Assembly (NCBI GenBank): GCA_965221295.1
Contig: OZ244879.1
Coordinates: 496,001 to 560,000 of the forward strand
Direction: 5' to 3'
DNA from: Bin87 sp965221295
GTDB taxonomy: Bacteria > Chloroflexota > Dehalococcoidia > Lucifugimonadales > UBA3495
DNA: 64,000 nucleotides
The number at the start of each line of letters is the position of its first letter. The first letter of the stretch is position 1. Below the pieces are notes generated by a model. It was not told the DNA's origin. It searched no databases and saw only the letters and a program-made list of their open reading frames with translations. Shown one piece after another: positions 24,820 to 33,530 of this stretch. The position numbers were made by a program, and so were the translations under genes.

Positions 24820-25572
24820 ATGCGTTTGGAGAACAAGGTAGCCTTGATCAGCGGCGGTTCTCGCGGCCAGGGCGCGGCCGAGGCCCGCCTCTTCGGCCGG
24901 GAGGGTTGCAAGGTCGTCATCGGCGACGTTCTGGAGGACGAGGGGCGTCGACTGGAAGCGGAAATTAACGAAACCGGCGGGCAGTGCCTCTTCGTCCGCT
25001 TGGACGTAACCAGCGAGGACGATTGGAACGCCGCTGTGAACGCCGCCGCGCAGCGGTTCGGCAAGTTGGACATCCTGGTCAACAACGCTGGCATCTACCG
25101 GCAAGTTGGCATTGAGGACACCACCGAGGGGTTGTGGGACGACATCTTTGACATCAACGCCAAGGGTGTTTTTCTGGGCACGAAGGCGGCCATCCCTGAA
25201 ATGCGCCGGGCCGGCGGTGGTTCCATCGTCAACATCTCCAGCGTCGCTGGCTTGATCGGAAGCTGGAGGGCGCCGGCTTACGGGGCCACCAAGGGAGCCG
25301 TCCGCCTCTTCACCAAATCCACCGCCATTCAGTACGCCGCAGAGGGGATACGCTGCAACTCGGTGCACCCCGGCATCATCGAAACGCCCATGACCACGCC
25401 CACCCTGCTGCGAGACGACGCGGCCCGACAGGCGTCGCTGGAACGCACGCCCATCGGACGCGTTGGCCAGGCCGAGGACGTGGCTTGGGGCGTACTGTTC
25501 CTCGCCTCCGATGAATCATCTTTCATGACTGGCAGCGAACTGGTCATCGACGGGGGCCTGTACGCCCAGTGA
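24820..25572 (+). CDS. Short-chain dehydrogenase/reductase, paralog A
   Basis: This classical SDR of 250 residues has the cofactor loop SGGSRGQGAAEARLF, RLDVTSEDDW, NNAGIYRQVG, catalytic Ser in VNISSVAG and the Y-x-x-x-K motif AYGATKGAV. It ends with IETPM and MTGSELVIDGGLYAQ. The acidic residue after strand 2 (IGDVLED) points to NAD(H). The closest recognisable style is 3-alpha/20-beta-hydroxysteroid or cyclopentanol dehydrogenase-like. A very similar paralog lies 467 bp downstream on the same strand. Substrates are unknown. Confidence 0.92.
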   Translation: MRLENKVALISGGSRGQGAAEARLFGREGCKVVIGDVLEDEGRRLEAEINETGGQCLFVRLDVTSEDDWNAAVNAAAQRFGKLDILVNNAGIYRQVGIEDTTEGLWDDIFDINAKGVFLGTKAAIPEMRRAGGGSIVNISSVAGLIGSWRAPAYGATKGAVRLFTKSTAIQYAAEGIRCNSVHPGIIETPMTTPTLLRDDAARQASLERTPIGRVGQAEDVAWGVLFLASDESSFMTGSELVIDGGLYAQ

Positions 25573-26039
25573 CCGGATCGTTCCATCCCGCCGCCGGTCG
25601 CGGCCTTCGCAGGCGACCCGCGGAAACCTCGTTGACCAGCGCAAACGGCAGCGCAGATCCGACCCGTAACAGCCGTCCGCGCCAAGGTGTAATCGCCGCT
25701 TTGCGAATTTGCTCCTGACGACAAACAGTGGAGACGCGAACCGCTGGGTTTCAACTGCGTAACTTCCGTTTTGCCTGGAGCGGCGCGGCGACCTCCTTAG
25801 CGTTACCGTCGCCCGCGGCGGGGATCTAACCACCAGCGCGACCAATTGCACAGTACATTGGGGCGCTCGACTGAAATGCCCCTTATAATGTTTTAGCCGA
25901 CCGGGTGAGACCCGCAGTTTAGGACAGGGACAGTCGTCGCCGGACCGGCGCGGTCAGGGGCTGCATTCCAGCGTCCCGCTCGCGATGACGACTGACAGAA
26001 CGATTGGCCGAATTCTCACGATAACGAGGTGTTTTCACA
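25573..26039. other. Intergenic between the SDR paralogs
   Basis: No gene is supported. Around 25610-25660 a weak trace of the dispersed element (CGCGGAAACCTCGTTGACC) can be seen, and a candidate promoter is at 25859-25889. Confidence 0.5.
25859..25889 (+). promoter_or_regulatory. Candidate promoter for SDR paralog B
   Basis: A perfect TATAAT (25884-25889) has TTGGGG at 25859-25864, 19 bp upstream. The leader to the ATG at 26040 would be about 145 nt. Confidence 0.4.
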
Positions 26040-26786
26040 ATGCGACTGGAAAACAAAGTTGCCTTCATCAGTGGCGGCGCGCGCGGCATGGGCTCCACCG
26101 AAGCCCGCATGTTCTCCAGGGAAGGCTGCCGGGTGGTCATTGGCGATTTGCGCGATGATCTGGGCCGACAGGTGGAGGCAGAGATCAACGAGTTGGGCGG
26201 CGAGTGCCTGTACGTCCACTTGGACGTTACCGATGAGCAGTCCTGGAAAGATGCCATCTCCGCCACCGTCGAACGATTTGGAAAGCTGGACATTCTGGTC
26301 AACAACGCCGGCGTCTATATGCCGGAAACGGTGGAGAACACCAGCAACGAAAACTGGGACGTCACCATGTCGGTCAACGCCAAGGGAGTGTTCCTGGGAA
26401 CCAAGGCCGTCATCCCTGAAATGCGACGCAACGGAGGCGGTTCCATCGTCAACATTTCCAGCGTCGCCGGTCTCGTCGGGAATCACATCTCATCCGCCTA
26501 CACCGCATCCAAAGGAGCGGTTCGTCTCTTCACCAAGTCCACCGCCATCCAACATGCCGGAGATGGCATCCGATGCAACAGCGTGCACCCAGGCACCATC
26601 GAAACCGACATGACCGCGGATCTGCTGGCCGCCGGCGGGCGCGAAGACCGGCTGAACCGCACGCCTCTGGGCCGGTTGGGACAGGCCGAAGACATCGCTT
26701 ACGGCGTACTGTTCCTGGCATCGGATGAGGCATCCTTCATGACCGGCAGTGAACTGGTCATCGATGGCGGCCGCACCGCCATGTAG
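26040..26786 (+). CDS. Short-chain dehydrogenase/reductase, paralog B
   Basis: The product has 248 residues and matches paralog A along its whole length. It contains SGGARGMGSTEARMF, HLDVTDEQSW, NNAGVYMPET, Ser in VNISSVAG, AYTASKGAV with the catalytic Tyr and Lys, IETDM and MTGSELVIDGG. All catalytic residues are present. AACGAGGTG lies before the ATG. The pair looks like a tandem duplication that has since diverged, with its own promoter, so the two may act on different alcohols or ketones. Confidence 0.92.
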   Translation: MRLENKVAFISGGARGMGSTEARMFSREGCRVVIGDLRDDLGRQVEAEINELGGECLYVHLDVTDEQSWKDAISATVERFGKLDILVNNAGVYMPETVENTSNENWDVTMSVNAKGVFLGTKAVIPEMRRNGGGSIVNISSVAGLVGNHISSAYTASKGAVRLFTKSTAIQHAGDGIRCNSVHPGTIETDMTADLLAAGGREDRLNRTPLGRLGQAEDIAYGVLFLASDEASFMTGSELVIDGGRTAM

Positions 26787-26878
26787 CCGTCGGCCAGCTC
26801 GACGCGGCACACGCGACTGTGGGGGTTCTGGGTAATTTCAGCCTGCTCTCTTGCCGGCTGCCAGAGAGGAACGTCTAC

Positions 26879-27679
26879 GTGCGTCTCCAGCACGCCGTGT
26901 TTCACGTGCTGGAGGCCGACAATGGCGGGCCAGCGCGAATGGTGGACTTCACCATCTTCGGTCTGGTGCTGATCAGCGCTGTCAATCTCGCCATCGGCAA
27001 CACCAAGCTGGAGTTCTTCTTCGTCAGCGTTTTCGCGGCAGAGTACGTAATCCGCCTGTGGTGCATCGTGTGGCACCGGGATTACCGGCAGGGCGGTTGG
27101 AAGGCCCGGCTGAAATACGCCACCACCAACACGGCGGCCGTCATCGACTTCGTCGCCATATGGCCTACCCTGGCGGTAATGATCGTTTTCGGGGAGGTCG
27201 AAATCCTGCCCATTTTCCGCCTCATATCCCGTTTGATCATGACCGGCCGCCGGTTCCCCGCCATGCGGCTGATGGGCCGGGTGATGTTGCGTTCAGCCAC
27301 CCAGCTAACCAGCGTTCTGGTGACCTTGGGCGTGTTCTGGCTGGCCGCCGGCTATCTCATGCACGCCGCCGAAACCCATCTGCCCGGGGGCAACCACGCG
27401 CAATTCGGCAGCATCGGCGAATCGCTCTGGGCATCGGTGGTGATCCTTACCACCCTGCCGTCGTTGGAGGTGGTGCCCGGGACGCTGGCCGGGCGGGTGG
27501 TAGCCGGCTTCATCGCGCTCCTGGGCATTGGGCTGTTCGCCCTGCCGGCTGGCATCCTCACCTCCAACTTCATGGAGGCGTTTCAGCAGGCCAGGGCGAT
27601 GGCCCTCCAGATAGAGTTGAGTGTCTGCCGGGTCCAATACGCCCGACAACGCCAGCGGTCGCGGTGGCCCATGGCCTAA
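26879..27679 (+). CDS. Voltage-gated-like ion channel with non-canonical selectivity filter
   Basis: This 266-residue integral membrane protein follows the six-helix cation-channel plan. Its membrane segments include FTIFGLVLISAVNLAIG, FFFVSVFAAEYVIRLWCIVW, AAVIDFVAIWPTLAVMIVFG and an arginine-bearing RLISRLIMTGRRFPAMRL (S4-like). The pore helix is LWASVVILTTLPSLEVVPGT, and the last helix is VVAGFIALLGIGLFALPAGILTSNF. The pore matches bacterial potassium channels except that TTVGYGD is replaced by TTLPSLE. The GTG at 26879 has AGAGAGGA at proper spacing; a GTG at 26819 is an alternative. Ion selectivity cannot be assumed. Confidence 0.82.
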   Translation: MRLQHAVFHVLEADNGGPARMVDFTIFGLVLISAVNLAIGNTKLEFFFVSVFAAEYVIRLWCIVWHRDYRQGGWKARLKYATTNTAAVIDFVAIWPTLAVMIVFGEVEILPIFRLISRLIMTGRRFPAMRLMGRVMLRSATQLTSVLVTLGVFWLAAGYLMHAAETHLPGGNHAQFGSIGESLWASVVILTTLPSLEVVPGTLAGRVVAGFIALLGIGLFALPAGILTSNFMEAFQQARAMALQIELSVCRVQYARQRQRSRWPMA

Positions 27680-27896
27680 CGGCCAGCCGTTCAACAGGGG
27701 ATTGCTACCGCGCCAAAATCCGCCCGCATCTACCTGCGCGCTCGCGATGATTATCGCCCACGCAGCGAAGCAACCCACACACAAACGACCTCGCGTTGAT
27801 TGACGGGTTGCCTGCCGCGTGATAGGCTTGCCTAACCATGGATAGCGGAGCCGGGAGCGACAATCCCGGCGTGAAACTTCACCAGGAGCGAGTACG

Positions 27897-28283
27897 ATGA
27901 ACGTCACCCCTCTGGCCATCGAAAAATTGAAGGAAGTCATGGAGGGCGAAAACGAAGCCGATGCCGCGCTCCGCGTTGTGGCAATGCCCGCCGGACAAGG
28001 CCTACAGTACATGCTCACGATGGAAAAGGAGCACCAGCCGGATGATACCGTGCTGAGGATGGAAGGAGTGGAATTCCTCCTTGACTCCGACAGCGCTCCC
28101 TTCTTGGAAGAAGCAACGATTGACTACGTGGAAGAATTCGGGGGCCGGGTCGGCTTCGTGATCAACAACCCCATGTACGCCGGCGGCGGCTGTGGCGGTG
28201 GCGGATGTGGTTGCGGGGGCGGCGGCTGCGGTTGTGGCGGGGGCGGTTGTGGCTGCGGCGGTGGCGGCTGTGGCGGACACTGA
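27897..28283 (+). CDS. HesB/IscA-like protein with Cys-Gly repeat tail
   Basis: The product has 128 residues. Positions 1-95 follow the A-type Fe-S carrier fold (VTPLAIEKLKEVM, LRVVAMPAGQG, VEFLLDSDSAPFLEEATIDYVEEFGGRVGFVINNP). The first conserved Cys of IscA (in the GGCAG loop) is absent, replaced by MPAGQG. The C-terminus, instead of one CGCG motif, is a run of glycines with eight cysteines (99, 104, 106, 111, 113, 118, 120, 125) in a C-G-C-GGGG rhythm, ending in His. It could bind Fe-S clusters or other metals. An AGGAG site precedes the ATG, and a strong terminator follows. Confidence 0.82.
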   Translation: MNVTPLAIEKLKEVMEGENEADAALRVVAMPAGQGLQYMLTMEKEHQPDDTVLRMEGVEFLLDSDSAPFLEEATIDYVEEFGGRVGFVINNPMYAGGGCGGGGCGCGGGGCGCGGGGCGCGGGGCGGH

Positions 28284-28318
28284 TCTCCGAAAGAGCGGTC
28301 TGACCATTGTTAGCCAGG

Positions 28319-28350
28319 CAGGGGCGAAAATCTTTCGCCCCTGTTTCGTT
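28319..28350 (+). terminator. Intrinsic terminator after the HesB-like gene
   Basis: An 11-bp perfect stem, CAGGGGCGAAA (28319-28329) with TTTCGCCCCTG (28333-28343), has a 3-nt loop and is followed by TTTCGTT. It lies 36 nt past the stop and 33 nt before the pentapeptide gene, so it isolates the two. Confidence 0.8.
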
Positions 28351-28382
28351 CAGTGTACGAGTCTCGTTTCGGGAGTTCGGCT

Positions 28383-29189
28383 ATGGAGATTTGGCGCAAA
28401 TTTATCAACCGGCGCCGCTTGAAAATGTTGCGAGCTGATGTGGTCGCGTGGAACGAACTGCGCGCCACCAAGGACGCCACCGGGATGGCCTTCCCAGATT
28501 CCCACTTGCCGGGGGCCAAGCTTACCTGGGCTAATCTGGCGGAATTGGATCTTGCCGGCTCCGATTTCAGTGGGGCTGACCTGCGGGGAGCCGACCTGCA
28601 TTTCAGCAATTTGGCGGGAGCCGACTTTCAGGGCGCCGACTTGCGTGGAGCCAGCCTGCAGGGGGCGCAATTGAGCCAGAGCAATTTGACGCGGGCGGAC
28701 CTGCAAGGCGCAAACTTGCAACGGGCTGATCTGAATCAGGTGAATCTGCGCAACGCCAACTTGAGCTGGGCCATTCTTCGGGAAACCTACTGCTATTACA
28801 CCGATTTTTCCGAAGCAACCCTCAGCTGGGCCGATTTCAAATCCGCCAATCTTTCCAACGCTACCTTCTATCGCAGCCAGCTCGCTGATGCCAATTTCGC
28901 CGAAACCAACCTGTCCCACACCAACTTCAACCTGGCGACCCTGAACGCCACCAATTTCGACCGGGCTTCAATGTATGACACCATCATCGCGGCCATCGAC
29001 TTGTGCGGCGCCCTCAATTTGGAGTCGGTGGCGCACGACCCGCCCTCCCAGTTGAGCATAGGAACCGATACCCTGCTTACGACCTGGCGCAGCGCCGGCG
29101 GCAGGTTTACCGAAGAACAAATATCGTTCCTCACCAAGAGCGGCGTGTCGCCCGAAATTCTGGCGTCCACGGGTAGTGTATCCGTCTGA
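28383..29189 (+). CDS. Pentapeptide-repeat protein with effector-type C-terminal motif
   Basis: This 268-residue protein has about 28 tandem A(D/N)Lxx-type pentapeptides between roughly residues 35 and 200, as in LAGSDFSGADLRGADLHFSNL, forming a right-handed beta-helix. The C-terminus reads IGTDTLLTTWRSAGGRF, then EEQISFLTKSGVSPEIL. This is close to the segment that in many pentapeptide proteins joins the helix to a TIR domain. Here the frame ends just after it, so no TIR effector is present. ATG 28383 is used; a start at 28353 would run through the terminator stem. Gyrase-mimic and scaffold roles are known for the family; neither is shown here. Confidence 0.85.
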   Translation: MEIWRKFINRRRLKMLRADVVAWNELRATKDATGMAFPDSHLPGAKLTWANLAELDLAGSDFSGADLRGADLHFSNLAGADFQGADLRGASLQGAQLSQSNLTRADLQGANLQRADLNQVNLRNANLSWAILRETYCYYTDFSEATLSWADFKSANLSNATFYRSQLADANFAETNLSHTNFNLATLNATNFDRASMYDTIIAAIDLCGALNLESVAHDPPSQLSIGTDTLLTTWRSAGGRFTEEQISFLTKSGVSPEILASTGSVSV

Positions 29190-29895
29190 ATTCAGTGGGT
29201 TGGCTGGTTGATACAGCCGGTTATGGATGTTTGCTCTGGGCCCGGACAGCCATCGACTCCCATAACGAGTTGCTGATTGCCTGGTTGTTGGGCGCGTCCA
29301 GGGACGGCGACAACGCCATTGAACTCACGAACGATCTAAGGGCGTGGACAGCTGTTCGGCATCGACCCGCCACTGACGGGTTGAGCGCTATCCGGGAGCC
29401 GTTACGGGCGTATTGGGCGGCGATGTCGATTTCGCCCAGCTAATCTCACCCTGACGCCAACATGCCTCACAAGCAAGCCTGCCGATATTCCCCTTGAGAT
29501 TGGGTTGGAAGCCGCGGGGAAGTCGTCAACGGATCCGCCCGCCGGGAGAACATCGGCGTTTCCCTGTTGAGCGGCGTTATCTCACCATGCGCGTGTCTAC
29601 GGGTCGGTACACTCGTTGGCCGACGCCTGTGGCCAGAATTCGAGAAGCGCTGCTACACGGCTGCCTGTACTTCACGTTCCACAATTTGCGCCTCACTCGC
29701 GCGACGTTGACCAAAGCAGCCGGTGGCTACAAAACCGCACCTGAGATGGCAGCAAGGATGGGAGACCGGGCGCCCGACACGCGTTGACTTTCTGATATAG
29801 TCACCGAACAGATGCCGAAGATCGGAAAGCGTGGCCACCGCAAGGCGCGGGCAACCGTGGATTTGCAGCGGATACGTTATTGGGAGATGAAACAC
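29190..29895. other. Intergenic with possible recombinase remnant
   Basis: Roughly 700 bp with no intact gene. The only protein-like signal is the tyrosine-recombinase-like C-terminal motif at about 29660-29787; the rest is unrecognised. Confidence 0.5.
29494..29787 (+). pseudogene. Possible tyrosine recombinase (integrase) C-terminal remnant
   Basis: The last 45 codons read CLYFTFHNLRLTRATLTKAAGG and end RMGDRAPDTR. This resembles the box II region of tyrosine recombinases (TFHDLRHTxATLxLxAG followed by LGH). The catalytic second Arg/His pair is altered (HNLRLT for HDLRHT), the LGH has become MGD, and no Tyr motif follows. Upstream codons show no family signal. Best read as a decayed fragment. 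Confidence 0.35.
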
Positions 29896-31134
29896 ATGAA
29901 GAACGTAGCGAGAACCGCAACCCAGCCGGTCGCCGCCTACTGGAAATGGCTGCTTGGATTCGCGGCAGTGGCGGCGGTGGCCGTCATGCTGTCCATCACA
30001 GGTTTGGACTTTGCCGGAGCGCAAGACCCGCCCAATGACCCAACGCTACCGCCAGCTGCTCCCAACCTGTTGGCCACCACCCATGACGTGTTTGCCGTCG
30101 CTCCGGGCGATTCCCACCTGTATTTCCGGACGGTCGCCGCGCTGGATAGCCACGTCCTGCTGGGTCAGGGGCCGAGCTGCGAGGCCGGCGACATGACCTG
30201 GACCGACGTAGAGCCGCTGCGCAGCGACCAACATCGCCACCTGATCCTGTCTCACCACATCGACCCGGACTCGCAGTGCGCCGAAGTGCGCCCCTGCGCA
30301 GACGGCCACTGCGTGGACCAAGGTTACCAGTTTGTCCTGCAACCGGTTCCGCAGGCTCACTTGCTGCTCACCGACGCGCAGGCCGTTTGGGATGACGACC
30401 CCTTGCATCTGAGGTTGACGCTGGACGTTGAGGTGGGCGACGAAAACGCCAATGCCGACTCCGCCCAATACACCGGACCAGACGCCAGCGACCCAGCCCC
30501 TCCACCGCTGTCCTTGGACATCTGGGCGAACCCGTTCCTGCCGGGCGTGGAGGTGTGTGAAGTCATCCATTACGACCCGATCACCGTACAGGCGCAACCA
30601 CAGGGCAACGCCCACGAGTACAAGGTTGATGCGGCGATTTCACTGGAAGACATGCTGCGCATGGGCATGGATCCTTTGGCCGACGAAGCCAAGGAGTACT
30701 GCCTCAACGCCAGGATTAGCGACGCGCACGAAATCGAGGGACAAACCCACGTAACCGTTCCTGTTTCCCCTGACGGCGTGGCCCATGTCCAGTGGCATTA
30801 CAGCGACGGCATCTTTTTCGTGGATTGGCAGTACACGGGAGATCCTGATGGAGCATGGGTGCGCCTGATCGAATACGTAGGCGACACGCCGGTACTGGAG
30901 GGCGCCGTGGGCAAAGACATCCAACATCTGGAACAGGATGTCTGCCTGGACAGTGGGATCACCTACGAATTGAACGTCCGCGCATGGAAGGACATCAACG
31001 GCTCGTTTGAATTGGTGGGCCCCGCCTACGTGGACTACTTCTCGGGGACGGAGACCTGCCAGCCATTGCCCGCGAACCCGCCGCCCGCGAACCCGCCGCC
31101 CGGGAACTTCCCGCCCGAGAACCCGCCGCAGTAG
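29896..31134 (+). CDS. Secreted protein of unknown function with Pro-rich C-terminus
   Basis: The product has about 412 residues. A basic start, then WKWLLGFAAVAAVAVMLSITGL and FAGAQ form a signal peptide, so it is exported. The mature part is rich in Asp, His and Cys (CEAGDMTWTDVEPL, CAEVRPCADGHCVDQGY), with paired cysteines that suggest disulfides. A fibronectin-like beta segment, VAHVQWHYSDGIFFVDWQYTGDPDGAWVRL, follows. The end is NPPPANPPPGNFPPENPP, a flexible or wall-spanning tail. The ATG at 29896 is chosen because GGGAG (29882-29886) is at correct spacing; ATG 29887 abuts that site. No family is recognised. Confidence 0.7.
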   Translation: MKNVARTATQPVAAYWKWLLGFAAVAAVAVMLSITGLDFAGAQDPPNDPTLPPAAPNLLATTHDVFAVAPGDSHLYFRTVAALDSHVLLGQGPSCEAGDMTWTDVEPLRSDQHRHLILSHHIDPDSQCAEVRPCADGHCVDQGYQFVLQPVPQAHLLLTDAQAVWDDDPLHLRLTLDVEVGDENANADSAQYTGPDASDPAPPPLSLDIWANPFLPGVEVCEVIHYDPITVQAQPQGNAHEYKVDAAISLEDMLRMGMDPLADEAKEYCLNARISDAHEIEGQTHVTVPVSPDGVAHVQWHYSDGIFFVDWQYTGDPDGAWVRLIEYVGDTPVLEGAVGKDIQHLEQDVCLDSGITYELNVRAWKDINGSFELVGPAYVDYFSGTETCQPLPANPPPANPPPGNFPPENPPQ

Positions 31135-31338
31135 AAGGCATCACGCAACCGCTGGCAGGCGCGCGCTCCCTGCCAGCGAAGAGGATCGGCATGTCCATCA
31201 CCATTGGCGTCATCATTGTGGGGGATGGCTACGCCGCCCTGCCACCCACGCGCCCGGTGGCCACCGCCGATCCAGTCGCGTATGATAATCGGAAGCGCGC
31301 TGACCAGTCCGGCGCCACAGTCCCCAGGAGTCTCCACC

Positions 31339-33072
31339 ATGTCTAACACACCTCACGGCGTTCGTTACAACGCGCATCGTCCGGTCGTTATGGGCCGCAA
31401 CGGTATGGTGTGCGCCGGCCATCCCCTGGCGGCGCAGGCCGGAGTGAGCATTCTGCAAAAAGGCGGCAATGCCTTCGACGCCGCCTTGGCGACCGCCGCC
31501 GTTCTGGGCGTGGTGGAACCGCTCATGTCGGGCATCGGAGGCGACGGCTTCATAATGGCCTATCGGGCCGAGGACGACAGCCTGCGCGTCTGCAACGGAA
31601 CCGGAGCCGCGCCCTACGCCGCCACCTTGGAACGTTACCGGCAGGGAATTCCCATGAAGGGCATCCTCAGCGTCTCGGTTCCGGGACTGCTCAATGCCTG
31701 GCTCGACACGCACGAAGCCTACGGCGCCCTCCCGCTGAGCGACGCGCTCGCTCCGGCCATCGCGCTGGCCGACGATGGGTTTCCCGTTACCCACTACCTG
31801 TCGGGCGCCATCGCGGGCGACTCCCTGCTCTGTGAGTTTCCCACCAGTCGCGCTATCTTCACCCGCAACGACACCGGCGAGCCCCTCCGGCCGGGCGACA
31901 TCCTCCGCCAATCCAACCTGGCCCGCACTCTGTCCACCATCGCCCAGCAGGGACGAGACGCCTTCTACCGGGGCAGCATCGGGGAAGCCATCGTCCGTTT
32001 CAGCGATGAGCAGGGCGGGCTGTTGACCATGGCCGACCTCAACGACTGCTCCGCTCGCTGGCAGGAACCCATTTCCACAGACTACGGCGACTACACCGTT
32101 TACGAAGCGCCGCCCAACTCCAGCGGACACATACTGTTGCAGGAACTCAACATAATCCGCCAGTACGACATGGGCGCCCTGGGGTTCGGCTCTGCAGAGT
32201 CCATACACCTGATGGTGGAAGCCAAGAAGATGGCTTTCGCCGACCGCGAAGCCTACGTCGCGGACCCAGACTACGTTGACGTTCCGCTGGCCGGTATGCT
32301 CTCGGATCAGTACGCGCAGCAACGCGCCCGCCTCATCAGTCGCGGCCAGGCGTCGCAACGCATGGAGGCCGGCGACCCGTGGCCTTTCCAGCCCGGGCGC
32401 CAGTCGGCTGTTCCCGCCGGAGCTGGCCGCCGCGGCCCCCGCAGCGAGGAGGAGGACACCACCTGCTTCGTGGTAGCCGACCGGGCCGGCAACGCGGTTT
32501 GCCAGCTGCAGAGCATCCAAAGCGGTTGGGGTTCGTCCCTAATCGCCGGCAATACCGGCATCCTGCTCAACAACCGCATGACCTATTGGCACCTAGACCC
32601 TGACCACGTTGACTGTCTGCAACCCGGCAAACGGGTGCGCCACACCATGAACCCGGTCATGGTGTTCCGACGCGGCGCGTCAGCCGACAACGGGGCCGGA
32701 CGGCGTCGGCTCACCTACGTACTGGGAACGCCAGGCGCGGATTGCCAGGTACAGAGCAACCTGCAGATCATCACCGATCTGGTGGACTACGGGATGACCG
32801 TGCAGGAAGCCGTGGAAGCGCCCCGCTGGAAGCACGTGGGCGATGGCACCGAGTCGACCGTGCCGCACACCGCCGAGGACCGACTCCTCATGGAAGGTCG
32901 TTTCGATGCCGCAACCATGCGCCAGCTTCGCGGCATGGGGCATCCGGTACACGAGCTGGACGCGTGGGATGGCGTCACCGGCCGGGAGATGGTCTTGTAC
33001 ATCGCCCCCGACACCGACGCCATCCACGGCGCGGCCGATCCCCGCTACGATGGCTATGCGGTGGGGTACTGA
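31339..33072 (+). CDS. Gamma-glutamyltransferase family (Ntn hydrolase) 2
   Basis: This protein of about 577 residues has LAAQAGVSILQKGGNAFDAALATAAVLGVVEPLMSGIGGDGFIM, LRQSNLARTLSTI, EAKKMAFADREAYVADPDYVDVP and the self-cleavage/nucleophile region EEDTTCFVVADRAGNAVCQL. It ends with LGTPGADCQVQSNLQIITDLVDYGMTVQEAVEAPRWKH. The expected Thr nucleophile is present. There is no signal peptide. The ATG at 31339 has AGGAG upstream. It is only moderately like the copy at 22.7-24.5 kb, so the pair is not a recent duplication. Members include glutathione hydrolases and acylases; substrate unknown. Confidence 0.9.
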   Translation: MSNTPHGVRYNAHRPVVMGRNGMVCAGHPLAAQAGVSILQKGGNAFDAALATAAVLGVVEPLMSGIGGDGFIMAYRAEDDSLRVCNGTGAAPYAATLERYRQGIPMKGILSVSVPGLLNAWLDTHEAYGALPLSDALAPAIALADDGFPVTHYLSGAIAGDSLLCEFPTSRAIFTRNDTGEPLRPGDILRQSNLARTLSTIAQQGRDAFYRGSIGEAIVRFSDEQGGLLTMADLNDCSARWQEPISTDYGDYTVYEAPPNSSGHILLQELNIIRQYDMGALGFGSAESIHLMVEAKKMAFADREAYVADPDYVDVPLAGMLSDQYAQQRARLISRGQASQRMEAGDPWPFQPGRQSAVPAGAGRRGPRSEEEDTTCFVVADRAGNAVCQLQSIQSGWGSSLIAGNTGILLNNRMTYWHLDPDHVDCLQPGKRVRHTMNPVMVFRRGASADNGAGRRRLTYVLGTPGADCQVQSNLQIITDLVDYGMTVQEAVEAPRWKHVGDGTESTVPHTAEDRLLMEGRFDAATMRQLRGMGHPVHELDAWDGVTGREMVLYIAPDTDAIHGAADPRYDGYAVGY

Positions 33073-33296
33073 GGACAGGCCGTCGAATGGTTGGCCTACG
33101 GCGCCTGTCCGCATTGGGAGAAGAGCGGGAATCCTAGGAGATGAGGAGATAGTGAGGAAATCGGCGATCTTGGCGGTGTGTTGGCTCATGGTTGGACTTC
33201 CCGCCTGTCATCGCGAATCCTCGCGCGAGTGACAGCGAACGCCTACTTCCCGCCACAGCGAGCGTCCTTCCTGTCATCGCGAACTCCCCTTCCTTG

Positions 33297-33424
33297 TGTC
33301 ATTGCGAGCGCAGCCCGGCAATCTCGACGACCGCAACTAACGGCCGTTCGGGCCCTCACCTCCCACGGGCGCCGTTCGCCCGAGCATCGGGATTGCCGCG
33401 TCGCTATCGCTCCTCGCAATGACA
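33297..33424. repeat. Full-length dispersed inverted-repeat element
   Basis: It starts TGTCATTGCGAGCGCAGC and ends CGCTCCTCGCAATGACA, the arms being inverted complements over about 13 bp with further partial pairing through GGCAATC and GATTGCC. Length is 128 bp. The inner part is GC-rich and variable. There is no open frame for a transposase, so it is MITE- or REP-like. Confidence 0.85.
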
Positions 33425-33429
33425 ATTGC

Positions 33430-33530
33430 TGTCATTGCGAGCGCAGCGCGGCAATCTCGACGACCGCAACTAACGGCCGTTCACGCCAGCGTGGATTGCC
33501 GCGTCGGTGTGGCCTCCGCCGCGACACGGC
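33430..33530 (+). repeat. Partial dispersed inverted-repeat element
   Basis: The left arm TGTCATTGCGAGCGCAGCG begins 5 bp after the previous copy ends and shares its next 40 bp. The right side has GATTGCCGCGTCGG but lacks the closing CGCAATGACA. Confidence 0.8.
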
